From Apostichopus japonicus (taxonomy: Eukaryota > Echinodermata > Holothuroidea > Aspidochirotida > Stichopodidae): DNA of 64,000 nucleotides. The stretch covers positions 10,020,484-10,084,483 of the forward strand of contig NC_092564.1 of the NCBI RefSeq assembly GCF_037975245.1, written 5' to 3'. The notes below the pieces were generated by a model. That model was given only the letters and a program-made list of their open reading frames with translations, ran no database searches and had not been told where the DNA came from. This document shows, piece by piece, positions 34,901 to 44,498 of the stretch (position 1 is the stretch's first letter; each line of letters begins with the position of its first letter). A program made the position numbers and the translations under genes.

Positions 34901-37900
34901 AGCTATCATTGCCGTACCCTGAAAACAGAAAAGAGAAAACCAACGGAACGTTTTCAACAGGGACAAAGCAAAACACCATGAGGCTGCATCAACAGGAAGG
35001 ACCAGAGTCCTTAAAAGATTTGAAACCCCAAAATAGGAGGCAAGAGAACACTTTCCAATCAACAATTGGTGTGTTCTACACATCAACTGATAACTTTCAT
35101 CTGTTGTATATCAACCGACTGAATCATCAAAAGAAACAGGAGCAGTCAAGAACAATAGACATTTACAAAACTTTAAAATATCCAGTTGCATGTGCAACTC
35201 CTAATGACAAGCAGTGCAAGAATGCAAAATATTTAGCTGAAAAGGAAAACAAAACAGACAATTACATGCATTATTTTTAAAGTAATACTAGCAAGTATGT
35301 AAAAGGTCCCAACATGTATGATCAATATGTAAATTTTCATTATTTGAAATAACTGAACCAAAAAATGAAAAGGAGAAAAACAGGGGCAAGGAAGGAGTCT
35401 CTGTAAAATATTGTAGTATCCAGTAACATAGACAACTGAAGAAATTGTAATCCATTCATAAACTTTTATATCATCTATCCATATCAGCATTAACTTCCTT
35501 CATTGTAAATTGATGTTAGGACACAAGCTGTAAATCAATACACAAGATTTTGCTCTAATCGTATCACAACCAATTTCAAAGCATGTCAGCAATTTTGTTT
35601 GTTAACATATGTAGAGGTCAAAGTGTTTATTTTACACTACTTACCTCCCCCTCCTCCTCCGTTGTTGTAGCTGTTGTAACTCCTATTGTATGAGCCACCA
35701 TATCCACCACCACCTAACAAACCAATGTTAATTAAACACAAGTATAAACTTTCAACTCACTAGCTTCATATAAGATCAAAGAAAAATGAAAAACAATATC
35801 ACTATTAAGAAGAGCAGTAGAGCCTCATTCTGATATTGACAAGCAGCAAATTTTGACTGTTCGGTGAGCTGATGTATTTTGTGTGTGTGTATGTATGTGT
35901 CTGATGTATTTTGTGTGTGTGGGTAAGGGAGTGGAGAGAAAGCAACAGGTATTGATACCTCACCATACCTGAAGAGCACTGACGTTCTGTTGCAGCAAAT
36001 GTTGGTTGTTGGTACTGCGTTACAAGATGTTGCCCTCTTGTAAAAATTGCTGGACAGATGCTTATATGTATTACAGAAATTTAGCCCAAAAAAATTCTAG
36101 CTAAATTCTGAAACTCACTAAATTAAACTTCACAATTTCAACCACCACTATAATGTCACATTCCACCAATCACCAACTCTCACCAGTCACCAAGTCACTT
36201 TTTTCCAGAAATGTCTTAACAGTCACCAATGACAAGTTTTCAGACAGTCCTTGCTAATGGCCTGCATATGTGGCTAATCCATGATTCTTTAAGTAACATG
36301 TGTTACTAAACTGTCAAATGCTAAAACAGACTACGAAATCACAGTTACCTTGTCCACCGCTACGGCCACCTTTCCTGTCACCTGTTGGAGAAGGAAAAAA
36401 CATCAAATATAACAAGGCAATAATCCTTGAAAATTTGCCCTGCAAGAGACACTGACAAGATGAAAGGTACCATGTTCAAGCTAGCAGTATTTCTGACCCA
36501 CTTGTAACACCCTTCTTAATCATCCAAGTCTTTTTGTCGACCTGACAATGGATGACCAGCAGAGATGGGGGGATGTAAGGAGAGACAGAGACATGGGGGG
36601 AGGCAAAAAAGAGTGAATTTCCTACATTTCAGCCAGAAAACCATGACAGGCTGCCACTAGCTTTCATCAAGGGTTTATAAGCAATGCTAATCAATCTATT
36701 ACTTACCACCATAGCCACCGCCATTTCTGTATCCACCACCTCCGCCACCACCGCCTCCGTAACTACCTGTAGAAGCAAATGACAAAAGCTTTATAACATC
36801 ATCGCCACTACTACTAGGCACCGATGTTTCTCCAGTTCTAAAAATAAAACACCAATCTATCCCTTGAAACATGTGGCCAAGTCCTAAACCAGACAACCCA
36901 TAAGTGATCCATTGCCTACGGCCAGTGATAAGTTATGTGTCTCGTGGTTGAAAGCCCTATTTTTCTGCATTTAATCTTATTGTTCTAACTGTGTCTTCTT
37001 TTCAAAATATTGCGCCATCAGGGATCAGTGAGGTCATATATACAAGGGACTGCTAATGAGGTCAGGAATAAAGGGGTTCGTCTTTCTCGAGTGTGCGCTG
37101 CGTTTCTCACACACTTTAGGAACTGACCATATTCATAAGCTACATAAGCTTTTTGTATAGTTCCAATGTCAGGGTAATCTAGACGATAAGATGTTTTGAG
37201 ACTTACAGTATCATATGTCTCTAGTCATCTAGCCAAGGGTGATATATATGACTCTTGTTTTGAAACGGGGTTGGGGTGGATAATGTGTACAGTTCATGAT
37301 TGTTACTCACCAAAAGATCTGAAACCGCCACCACCGCCTCTTCCTTCTCTTCCACCAGGCCCACCAAAACCTGATAAGGGGAACAACATCTCTTCAACAG
37401 TTTTTTTCTAAACCTCCTATTTGAAGTCGTTCTGTTACTTCAAGCCAAAAGATGGTAACTCAAGACAATTCATTGTGCAAGAGAACTAGATATCAAATGT
37501 AGCAATGCTCAAACAGAGTTTAAATTTTGCCTCTGCACAGGCAGAATTTTGAAAGTTTTTCAACAGACATTGCCATTAACTTAAACGTCGAGTAATGCCC
37601 TTATGACAGCTAGTCAGTGTTGCCCAACACAGAGATCCTACCTTTCATTTTTCTCTACCCAGTGTAACAGTTTCAACTATTGCCACTAAATGCAACTAAA
37701 TGAACAATGTCTTAGACAACTTACAAGGTCAAGAAGTTCTGACTTACTAAAGGGAAATAATTGACAGACTTACCTCCTCTCCTGGGCTTTTGTGTAGCTT
37801 TCTTAACCTCGACATCTGTACCATAGACGTTGTGATCTTGATTTTCTAGATTGAAAACCAAAATGTCGACATATTAACCACAACCAATGGATTGATGATG

Positions 37901-39718
37901 AATGGATGAGGGTATTTAATACTGGCACACAAATTCACTTTCCACATAGATGATCACAACTAGCCAACAAAATGTGACTTACCAAGTATCTTGCTAGTAA
38001 TGCTCGCGTCTTCAAACAGGACGAACACGAAACCTCTGTTCTGAGTCTCATCTTCTGCAGACATTGGCATAATCACCTCCTCGACAGAACCAAACTGACT
38101 GAAATACTCGTGCAGTTGATCCTTGGAGAGTCCACCAATTTTCCCAACATACAACTTCTTGACAGGAGCTTCGTCCTAATGAGAATAAGATGGAAAGATG
38201 TCATTGTTGCAACTGCTTTAAGTCAAATGCCACAAAAAAAAACAATGAAACTAGGGATATTTGACGGGTGCTTGCGTAGTTTATGGAACAAATCAAATGC
38301 TTCTTAATTTCTTTCAAGTGCTGAAACTTTCTTAACTATATTCAATACACGAGGGCCTATTTCCTATAGACTTACATTTGTGTTCATTCAAGGGTGTCAG
38401 GGATACTGGAGAACAACATGAATGGTAATCTGCTATATACTACCATTAGTTTTATTAACTAAATCCAAACATCAGTTACAAGGTAACAGCACAATTTTGC
38501 AAAAGAACTTTCATCATACTTCTTGACTGTGTTGTCCCCTATGAATTGTAAGCACATTTTGAAGAAAAAAACATTTTAACAAATTTCTTACTGCAGTTCT
38601 ATGACATCACACCGGTTTCCTTCAAGTTCACTTTTGGCAAAGTACATGTTAACTTTAAATGCATCACCAGGACACTTAGAATAGGTTTCTCTTTCATGTG
38701 AGAAATTAAAATTTTCCTCTTGACTATGCTTTAACAGTCATCCAGGACCCTGAAAGTAATAATTTTGAACTGTCTCAATTACCTCTCTTGGCAAGGCTTT
38801 CTTAACATCTACAACACGTCCAAGCATATTGATTTCCCCTGCTTGAAGAACAGCATTGGCCTGCTCTGCTGTTGCAAAGGTGACAAAACCGAATCCTCTG
38901 GATGCGCCCCAGTCCTTTGTAATGATAACTTTGTCGACTATTGTTCCAAATGTTGAAAATGTGTTTTCAATGTCATCTTCTGTTGCTTCGACTGTAAGCC
39001 CACCAAGGAATAATTTCCTATCTTTCTCTGGAGCGGTATTCTGCAAAATAAAACATGTAATTTCTCTTTCATCTTCAGATTAATCAAAAACTAAAGTCTT
39101 AAAGAGCCTATCAAGTATCAGTATAGTTTACGGTAGCCAATTGACTGAACAGCTATTGAAATGCTCAATTTCAACCGAGGCAAGCACATTGATAACTTTT
39201 CTTAGCACACAGATGCTGAAATAGGTACAAATTTGAAGAAAGAAAAATTAAAAAAGAGAAAACTAAAAGATTTCTTATGTTAAATTGTGATTGGAATTTT
39301 AGGAGCAGCTATCATTATCAAGACATTTGTGTGTTCTTTTTTTGCAAATGTTTTAAGCCTATATTTCTTCAAGAATCACTGGGATATCTACTTCGATGAT
39401 GAACGCTAATTAGGCTAGATTGAGGTCCTCTTATATTGTTAATAACTAATGTTTGTAAGCTTGACAAAAATTCGCAAACCAACCATACGTACAGACGGGC
39501 TTGTCACGATAGGTTACATAGCCTAGCCCACGCCAGTAAATCTATGGCGTGGGCTAGGCAGGCTATGGCTACAATATCAAAACTGAAGGGCATTAAGGAA
39601 CTGAAACTTGATTCTTGCAAGAAAATCACAACGAAATATCAAAATTTAGCGCATTGTCCACCATTAAAAATAACATACATTACTTGATAATATTGTTTAA
39701 TCACATTACCTCTTCCAT
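31821..39718 (-). CDS. hnRNP A/B-type RNA-binding protein, copy 1 (11 coding exons)
   Basis: Join (minus strand): 39710-39718, 38783-39040, 37983-38175, 37774-37845, 37311-37370, 36707-36766, 36349-36381, 35645-35713, 34880-34918, 32750-32860, 31821-31900. The product is 327 residues, close to hnRNP A1/A2 size. RRM1 (about residues 12-88) has RNP2 KLFLGGL and RNP1 RGFGFVTF. RRM2 (about 97-172) has LYVGKI and RGFVFVLF. The rest is Gly/Tyr/Asn-rich with RGG-like sites, an M9/PY-NLS-like segment (SSFGPMRGG and SSGPYGG) and a terminal NRRY. The family binds pre-mRNA and mRNA in splicing, export and stability. MEE followed by the intron sets the start. All tail introns are phase 1. A second copy lies upstream at 49-59 kb in the same orientation. 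Confidence 0.92.
32006..32450. mobile_element. hAT-like MITE in hnRNP copy 1 last coding intron
   Basis: Imperfect inverted ends: cagggtttcacttac with acgaaccccc inside, against gggggttcatgcacccc and gttagggaaccc. These resemble hAT (Charlie-type) ends. Both flanks carry ctaggg, a possible remnant of the target duplication. No coding frame. Confidence 0.65.
32750..32860 (-). CDS. hnRNP copy 1 exon 10: M9/PY-NLS-like segment
   Basis: 111 bp, phase 1-1, acceptor acttttccaag, donor gtgagg. Codes for GGYNDDYGNQGSSFGPMRGG, then RSSYGG and SSGPYGG. The FGPM(K/R)GG core and the downstream GPY match the transportin-binding M9 signal of hnRNP A1/A2, so nuclear import by transportin is likely. The YND motif lies in the steric-zipper region of the vertebrate proteins. 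Confidence 0.88.
33470..34140. repeat. Dispersed repeat copies, about 200-bp spacing
   Basis: The segment gatcagctccgc(t/c)tcctc recurs at 33672 and 33875, ataccaagtttgaagaaact at 33756 and 33958, and ccaaaatcaatagggtt at 33567 and 34035. The text (accaagtttgaag, tgacgtttgacct) resembles a common interspersed repeat family of marine invertebrates. A (CA)n run follows at 34143-34163. Confidence 0.7.
34880..34918 (-). CDS. hnRNP copy 1 exon 9: Gly/Tyr-rich microexon
   Basis: 39 bp, phase 1-1, acceptor tctgttttcag, donor gtaaat. Codes for GYGNDSYGGGYNS. Confidence 0.8.
35645..35713 (-). CDS. hnRNP copy 1 exon 8: Gly/Asn/Tyr-rich
   Basis: 69 bp, phase 1-1, acceptor gtttgttag, donor gtaagt. Codes for GGGYGGSYNRSYNSYNNGGG, a prion-like composition. 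Confidence 0.85.
36349..36381 (-). CDS. hnRNP copy 1 exon 7: Gly-rich microexon
   Basis: 33 bp, phase 1-1, acceptor ttctccaacag, donor gtaact. Codes for GDRKGGRSGGQ. The smallest internal exon of the gene. Confidence 0.78.
36707..36766 (-). CDS. hnRNP copy 1 exon 6: Gly-rich
   Basis: 60 bp, phase 1-1, acceptor gcttctacag, donor gtaagt. Codes for SYGGGGGGGGGYRNGGGYGG, with Tyr spacing typical of prion-like hnRNP tails. Confidence 0.85.
37311..37370 (-). CDS. hnRNP copy 1 exon 5: Gly-rich
   Basis: 60 bp, phase 1-1, acceptor cccttatcag, donor gtgagt. Codes for GFGGPGGREGRGGGGGFRSF, an RGG-box-like segment. Confidence 0.85.
37774..37845 (-). CDS. hnRNP copy 1 exon 4: end of RRM2
   Basis: Acceptor ttttcaatctag, donor gtaagt, 72 bp, phase 1-1. 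It codes for the last strand of RRM2 (GTDVEVKKATQKP) and the first RGG-like site (PRRGG). Inside the intron-rich tail region it is also symmetric. Confidence 0.88.
37983..38175 (-). CDS. hnRNP copy 1 exon 3: RRM2, first part
   Basis: Acceptor attctcattag, donor gtaagt, phase 0 to 1. It codes for KKLYVGKIGGLSKDQL and NRGFVFVLFEDASI. RNP1 has Val where Gly or Ala is usual. Confidence 0.9.
38783..39040 (-). CDS. hnRNP copy 1 exon 2: RRM1
   Basis: Acceptor ttattttgcag, donor gtaatt, 258 bp, phase 0-0. It codes for RKLFLGGLTVEATEDDI and SRGFGFVTFATAEQ and ends KKALPRE, the counterpart of the KRAVSRE end of RRM1 in vertebrate hnRNP A1. The loop before RNP1 is short (KDWGASRGF). Confidence 0.92.
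39517..39567. repeat. Intronic stem-loop, 14-bp perfect stem
   Basis: Arms cctagcccacgcca (39522-39535) and tggcgtgggctagg (39545-39558) pair perfectly over a 9-base loop; catag/ctatg extend the stem past a bulge. It lies in intron 1 of hnRNP copy 1. Confidence 0.8.
39710..39718 (-). CDS. hnRNP copy 1 exon 1 (start codon)
   Basis: Only nine coding bases, ATG GAA GAG, then donor gtaatg. It joins in phase 0 to the RRM1 exon. The short first coding exon is inferred from the frame and the donor. Confidence 0.75.
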
Positions 39719-39924
39719 GATTGAGACTGATTGAAGGAAGGCCTTGAAATTTATGTTATCAAAAGTAAAGTTAGCCTGCACGAGTCGTCTTTTGTCCCTG
39801 ATATGTAACACAACGCGCTATGGTGTATAGACTAAATGCATGCATGAGACCACGCGTACGTACGTATTACGATGTAATCAATGCAGTGTCCTGTGTCATG
39901 TGAAGCCGCAGTGGTATTTGATCA

Positions 39925-39955
39925 TGACGTATGGCGCATGCGCAGATATACGTCA
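39925..39955 (-). promoter_or_regulatory. Likely hnRNP copy 1 promoter elements (NRF-1-like, CRE-like)
   Basis: About 210-240 bp upstream of the start codon are gcgcatgcgc (39934-39943), the palindromic NRF-1 site, and two CRE-like half sites, tgacgt (39925) and acgtca (39950). Such sites are typical of broadly expressed genes. No TATA box was placed. Confidence 0.55.
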
Positions 39956-40001
39956 AAGAATTTTGATGCGCCACTCGCATAGATAGTAATTTTATTATCA
40001 A

Positions 40002-41594
40002 CACTGAGGAAAATTCTTGCGGTTTGTGTGGCCAGGAGGATTCGTCCGTCAATTGATGAGCATATCCTCCCCATTACCCAAACTGCCTACACTTCAGGAC
40101 GTTGCACAGCTGCACTTGTCTTCGCTTTTAAAGTGCTAGCAGAAAAAGCTATAACATCCATAAATCTATTGATGCTAGATATGAGCAAGGCGTTCGACAC
40201 AATTCAAAGAGGATCCTTGCTAACTGACCTAGACTGGTTCTTGAAAACGACGAACTTCACCTGATATCACTACTAATCGATAACGTCTCCTACACCGTCA
40301 AATTAGAGGGCAAACTAGGACTTCCTTTTAACACTAACATTGGTTCACCACAAGGAGATAGTGCAAGTGCACTATTTTTTATAACTTATCTAGCCAACTC
40401 TATGAAATCAGATGATAATGATATCGATGCAGTTATCCTGCCATCGCAGTTAGTTGATCATGATTACAGCACTACCACCACTAATTCTTTTTTCACAGTA
40501 GACCAACAATACGCTGATGATATCTCTTGGGCATCAACTGGTCAGCATATACTGCAAGACATCGAAAAACGAGTCTCTGACAAACTGGCAGTAAGAAATC
40601 TGAAAATCAATTGCACAAAAACTGAGAAATTTACAATCACAAGAAAAGGAAATGACAGTTGGAACAAGGGCGTAGGAACCGGGGGCTGGGGGGCGCCAGC
40701 CCCCCCAGTGAAAAATATGGGGGGGGGGGCGGAAGTATCGTTCCGCCCCCCAGCTCCGCAAGTCAGAAAACCCCTTTTTCATTTCCAAATGAGAAAAAAA
40801 TCTCATTTGAAGAACCAAATTGCATCTAAGGCCAGGTGAAAATGCAAAATTCTTTACAAAATGGAGTGGGTGTTGAAGTGTGCTATATTGCACCAAATTG
40901 CATCTGAGGCCACCTGGAAATGCAAAAAAAATCCAAAGGGGAGGGGGACACCCCCAGTCTTCAGCCCCCCCCCCACTCAAAAGTACCTTCCTACGCCACT
41001 GAGTTGGAAGAAATGTAAATATGTTGGAAGCTTGCTGGGGACCGAAGAAGACATTAACAGAAGAATTGGTATAACCAACGGTGCTTTCAACACACTGTCA
41101 AGCATTTTTAAAAGCAAAAACATAAGCCGGAAAATTAAGCTTAGGATCTTTGAGACTTTATTAAAGAGTATTTTTTTGTACAATTGCGAACTGTGGGGCA
41201 CAACGAAGGATCTTGATCGCAAAATTGACACTTTTCAAAGGAGACTACTTCGAAATATTCTCAACATTAGATGGACCAATAATAATTGGTTATCAAATGA
41301 TGAGCTCTACAACGAAACCAACCAAACACCTTGGTCATCGATAGTCGCACATAGAAGATTGAGATTTTTCGGTCATGTAGCAAGCTTAGACTCCAAGAGG
41401 ACGCTCCAGCAAAGGTTGCTTTAAGAGAAGCACTGGGACATACTGCTAAACCAGTTGGAAGGCCCGTGACTACATTGCTTGGAAAAATAAAATCGCAATT
41501 CCAGGACATTAATATTAACAATTTCGAAGAAGCAATAAACCTTGCGCAAGATCGTGATACGTGGCGGAGGTTAATCACTGAGCATGTCGGATAG
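40002..41594 (+). pseudogene. LINE reverse transcriptase, disrupted
   Basis: RT blocks appear in order: RRIRPSIDEH, LLMLDMSKAFDTIQ, GSPQGDSASALFF, catalytic QYADDISWAS, KINCTKTEKF, KYVGSLLGTEEDI, FQRRLLRNILNIR, RRLRFFGHVASL and a C-terminal DRDTWRRLI. The frame is broken at about 40262, again at about 41398, and by the 337-bp insertion at 40665. The motifs differ from the L2/CR1-like copy at 23 kb, so this is another LINE clade, not named here. Confidence 0.82.
40665..41001. mobile_element. hAT-type MITE inside the LINE, 337 bp
   Basis: Inverted ends caagggcgtaggaa / ttcctacgccactg, flanked by the 8-bp duplication agttggaa (40657-40664 and 41002-41009). Removing the element and one duplication puts the RT frame back in register across the junction, which confirms the boundaries. 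The interior carries opposing G- and C-runs. Confidence 0.92.
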
Positions 41595-41769
41595 ACGAGA
41601 CTCAACTTACTACTTACTACTACTCGCATAGATCCCAGTCAGTAGTCAATTTCGAAAATTGATCATTTTGAACAAGTTGATGTGACAGTTGTGACAAGTC
41701 AAAGTGTGGATCCGAATTGAGCTGTCACCAATGAAGGACTTAAATCGGATGACCTCCTGACCTGTTGTT

Positions 41770-42985
41770 TAAATGACGCTCATGACATGTAGTCGAGAAA
41801 TCACCCTGTTTTTCAATTATCAGCTTGAAATTTCACAATATGTTAAAATTAGTTATCATTGCTCAGCTCCTACCAAGGTGGAATTTGGTGTACCCCAGGG
41901 ATCTAGATCCCTGGGCTTGGACCGTTGCTGTTTTCCTTATACACTGGCCCACTCGGACAGATCGAACTACGATCTACAGTATCATGCAGATGACTCACAA
42001 ATTTACATTTCGTTCAATCCAAATCAAGTTGAGGCCACTATGCACTGCGTCGCCTACTAGTATAGAATCATGCATTGATGACATTAGCCTGACTTTGGAT
42101 AACTCAAAATTTCTTGAAATTAAACGGTGATAAATCTGAATTGTGTCTGTATCAAAACAGCAGCGTGAACAGGTAGAAATTCCTCACCTTCGTATTGTTA
42201 CCATAAACATAACTACTTCAACAAAAGTGCGGAATCTGGGTACCATATTTGATGCCAACATGTCATTAAATGATCACATTACCTTAATATCTCGAAATGC
42301 TGCATTTCATCTTCGCAACCTTGGTCTTATTGAGAAATAACTTACACAGAATGCTACAGAACAAATAGTACATGCATACGTCACATCACGCCTTCACATG
42401 GGAAATTCTCTCCTGTACGGTCTACCAGAAATACAAATCAACCGTCTTGCACGACTAGTCGCGACTATACAGAACATTGCTGCACGAATTGTCACCCGTT
42501 GAAAGCCAAGAGAACATGCCATTCACACATATTCTGAGAGTACCCGATCAAAGACCGAATTATTTATAAAATATTGATTTTCACATATCACTCTTTGTTG
42601 GAACTTCGCCATCCTACTTTTCAGAACGTCACAGTGCAACCATATCACGCAAATCGCAGTTTCATGAGATCCCACAATAAATTACTTCTGTGTGAAAATC
42701 GCTCATGGGGCATGCCGCTGCTGCCCCTTCTCTGTGGAACAGCCTTCCAGAACATGTAAACCACAATCCATCTCTTGCTTCTTTCAAATGCTCTCTGAAG
42801 ACTCATCTGATGAAAACTGTTTAACTATCTGTTCACCATTTGTGCTTGCATTTTTGTCTTGTACTATGTATGATCAGTTTTTTGTTGTTGTTGCTGTCGC
42901 ACTGTTTGTGTCACTGCGCCATGAGCTGCGTCTTTTTTGACTGATACCGGCGCATTATAAATGTTCATTATTATTATTATTGAAT
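41770..42985 (+). pseudogene. Decayed L2/CR1-like LINE
   Basis: Pieces of reverse transcriptase in several frames: VEFGVPQGS, YHADDSQIYISF, TKVRNLGTIFDANMSL, NAAFHLRNLG and RSWGMPLLPLLCG. Numerous stops and shifts. It ends in (ATT)n at about 42967-42981. Confidence 0.78.
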
Positions 42986-44283
42986 AATGACCAGAAGGTC
43001 TGGTAAAGAAATCTTCAATCTCAAGAAGGTGGATTATTGGATTTATCTTATAGTGCGTATTGAGACTAGATATCATGCAATCAACCCGCCCCCTCCTCCC
43101 ACACACCCAATCCCCCACCCCCAAAAAAATTGTCAGCAAAATGTTGTTTTTAATATATACGTTCTGCCTTCCAAGCTGGAAGAGGTTTGAGACCCCTAAG
43201 CTCCGGAAATCATGGTTTAATGTTTGAATTTGTATGTACCTTAACTTTCAAACATAATGAAAAAAGCAATAATGTTGGAAATAGTTTTCTTTCAGAAATA
43301 ATTAATGTGGCTGTTATTCATTATATATACTTTCATTATATATACTTTCTAGGTTGACTGGCTTATTAAACTAGTTTTTCTTCTTCAATGTATGCTTGTA
43401 ACTTAATCATATCAGGTCAAAGTTGTGCACTTACCAAATGTGTGATTAATTTTGTTGTTGTCAAGTTCAACATTAATGGGGTTTTCCAGTGGCTAAATTG
43501 ATTTCTTAACAAAATTACTAGAAATTAAAAGTTAATAAAAAAGATAAAAAGTTCTTTTGGCTATTATTCCACATGACAAATGACAAAGTACAGAAAGCTG
43601 AAAGTGTTATATCCATAAGACTAATGACTGTTTGAATGGAGCATATTTACATAACATGTCAAAGTTCATGGGGTCAGTAAAATCCAAAGCACATTTACTC
43701 CAAACGTGGGTGTGTCCTAGTGGTGACATCATATTTGTCATATTCCCAAATCTTGGGGTGAAATTCGCAACTCCATGCATGATTGCCTACTTGTTACACT
43801 ATTTTCGTCTTCAATTTATGGAATATGATATTTGTCTACTATAAGTCTCTGTGGTGGTGCTTTTATCTAGGTTTTACCCGGATCAATGGTTTAAATATCA
43901 CCTCTCTGCACATTTGAACATTCAAGGTTTTGTTTAGATTAAATACCTCTAACCTTTGACTGACAAGTACATGTTGTTGAATTAAATGATACACTATCAT
44001 TTAAAGACCGCATGAAACTATCCGATTTCAGCGTGACAACATGAATATGCATTTTTAATTGCATCATCACGGTCTGCCATTTCTTTTATCTGTTTGCATT
44101 TCTTATCACTTTGTGTTGACAATCATGCTCTTCTCCTTTGCCTACCCCCCTCCCTCCCCCCCAAATGATATTCACTGCATTACATAACATGCCAGCCCAA
44201 ATCATTTCAGTGATCATTTCAATCATATTCATGAGCAAAAAAACCTTGGAGGAAATCATGAGGAATTATTATGAGAAGTGTTA
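42986..44283. other. Intergenic, nothing recognised
   Basis: AT-rich, with a C-rich patch near 43088. No coding domain or RNA gene seen. Confidence 0.4.
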
Positions 44284-44495
44284 AGCCCGGGTCACATCTG
44301 CGCGATTCTAAAATCACGCGAATCAGAAAAGTTGCTTCTGAGAAGTTGCGCTGATTAGGACATTGCTCTATTGCAAATCAACGGCGCAACTTTTATTGCG
44401 CAACAAGTTGATACCCGTGTCTAACTACGCGATTCAACCTTCAATTGTATTGCGAGTTGAATCGCGTGTTGAATCGCGCAGATGTGACCCGGGCT
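44284..44495. mobile_element. 212-bp MITE with 25-bp perfect inverted ends
   Basis: Ends start agcccgggtcacatctgcgc and are perfectly inverted over 25 bp. A 3-bp TTA duplication flanks it (44281-44283 and 44496-44498), which fits the PIF/Harbinger type. The interior repeats gcgattcaac-like words in both orientations. Confidence 0.85.
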
Positions 44496-44498
44496 TTA

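Larger units (their letters stand above)
39985..41621 (+). mobile_element. 5'-truncated LINE with 12-bp target duplication
   Basis: The flanks carry actcgcatagat at 39973-39984 and 41622-41633, the duplication left by target-primed insertion. The element is sense on the plus strand, ends in a (TAC)n-like tail and holds a reverse transcriptase fragment. It sits about 270 bp upstream of the hnRNP copy 1 start codon and is itself split by a MITE. Confidence 0.88.
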
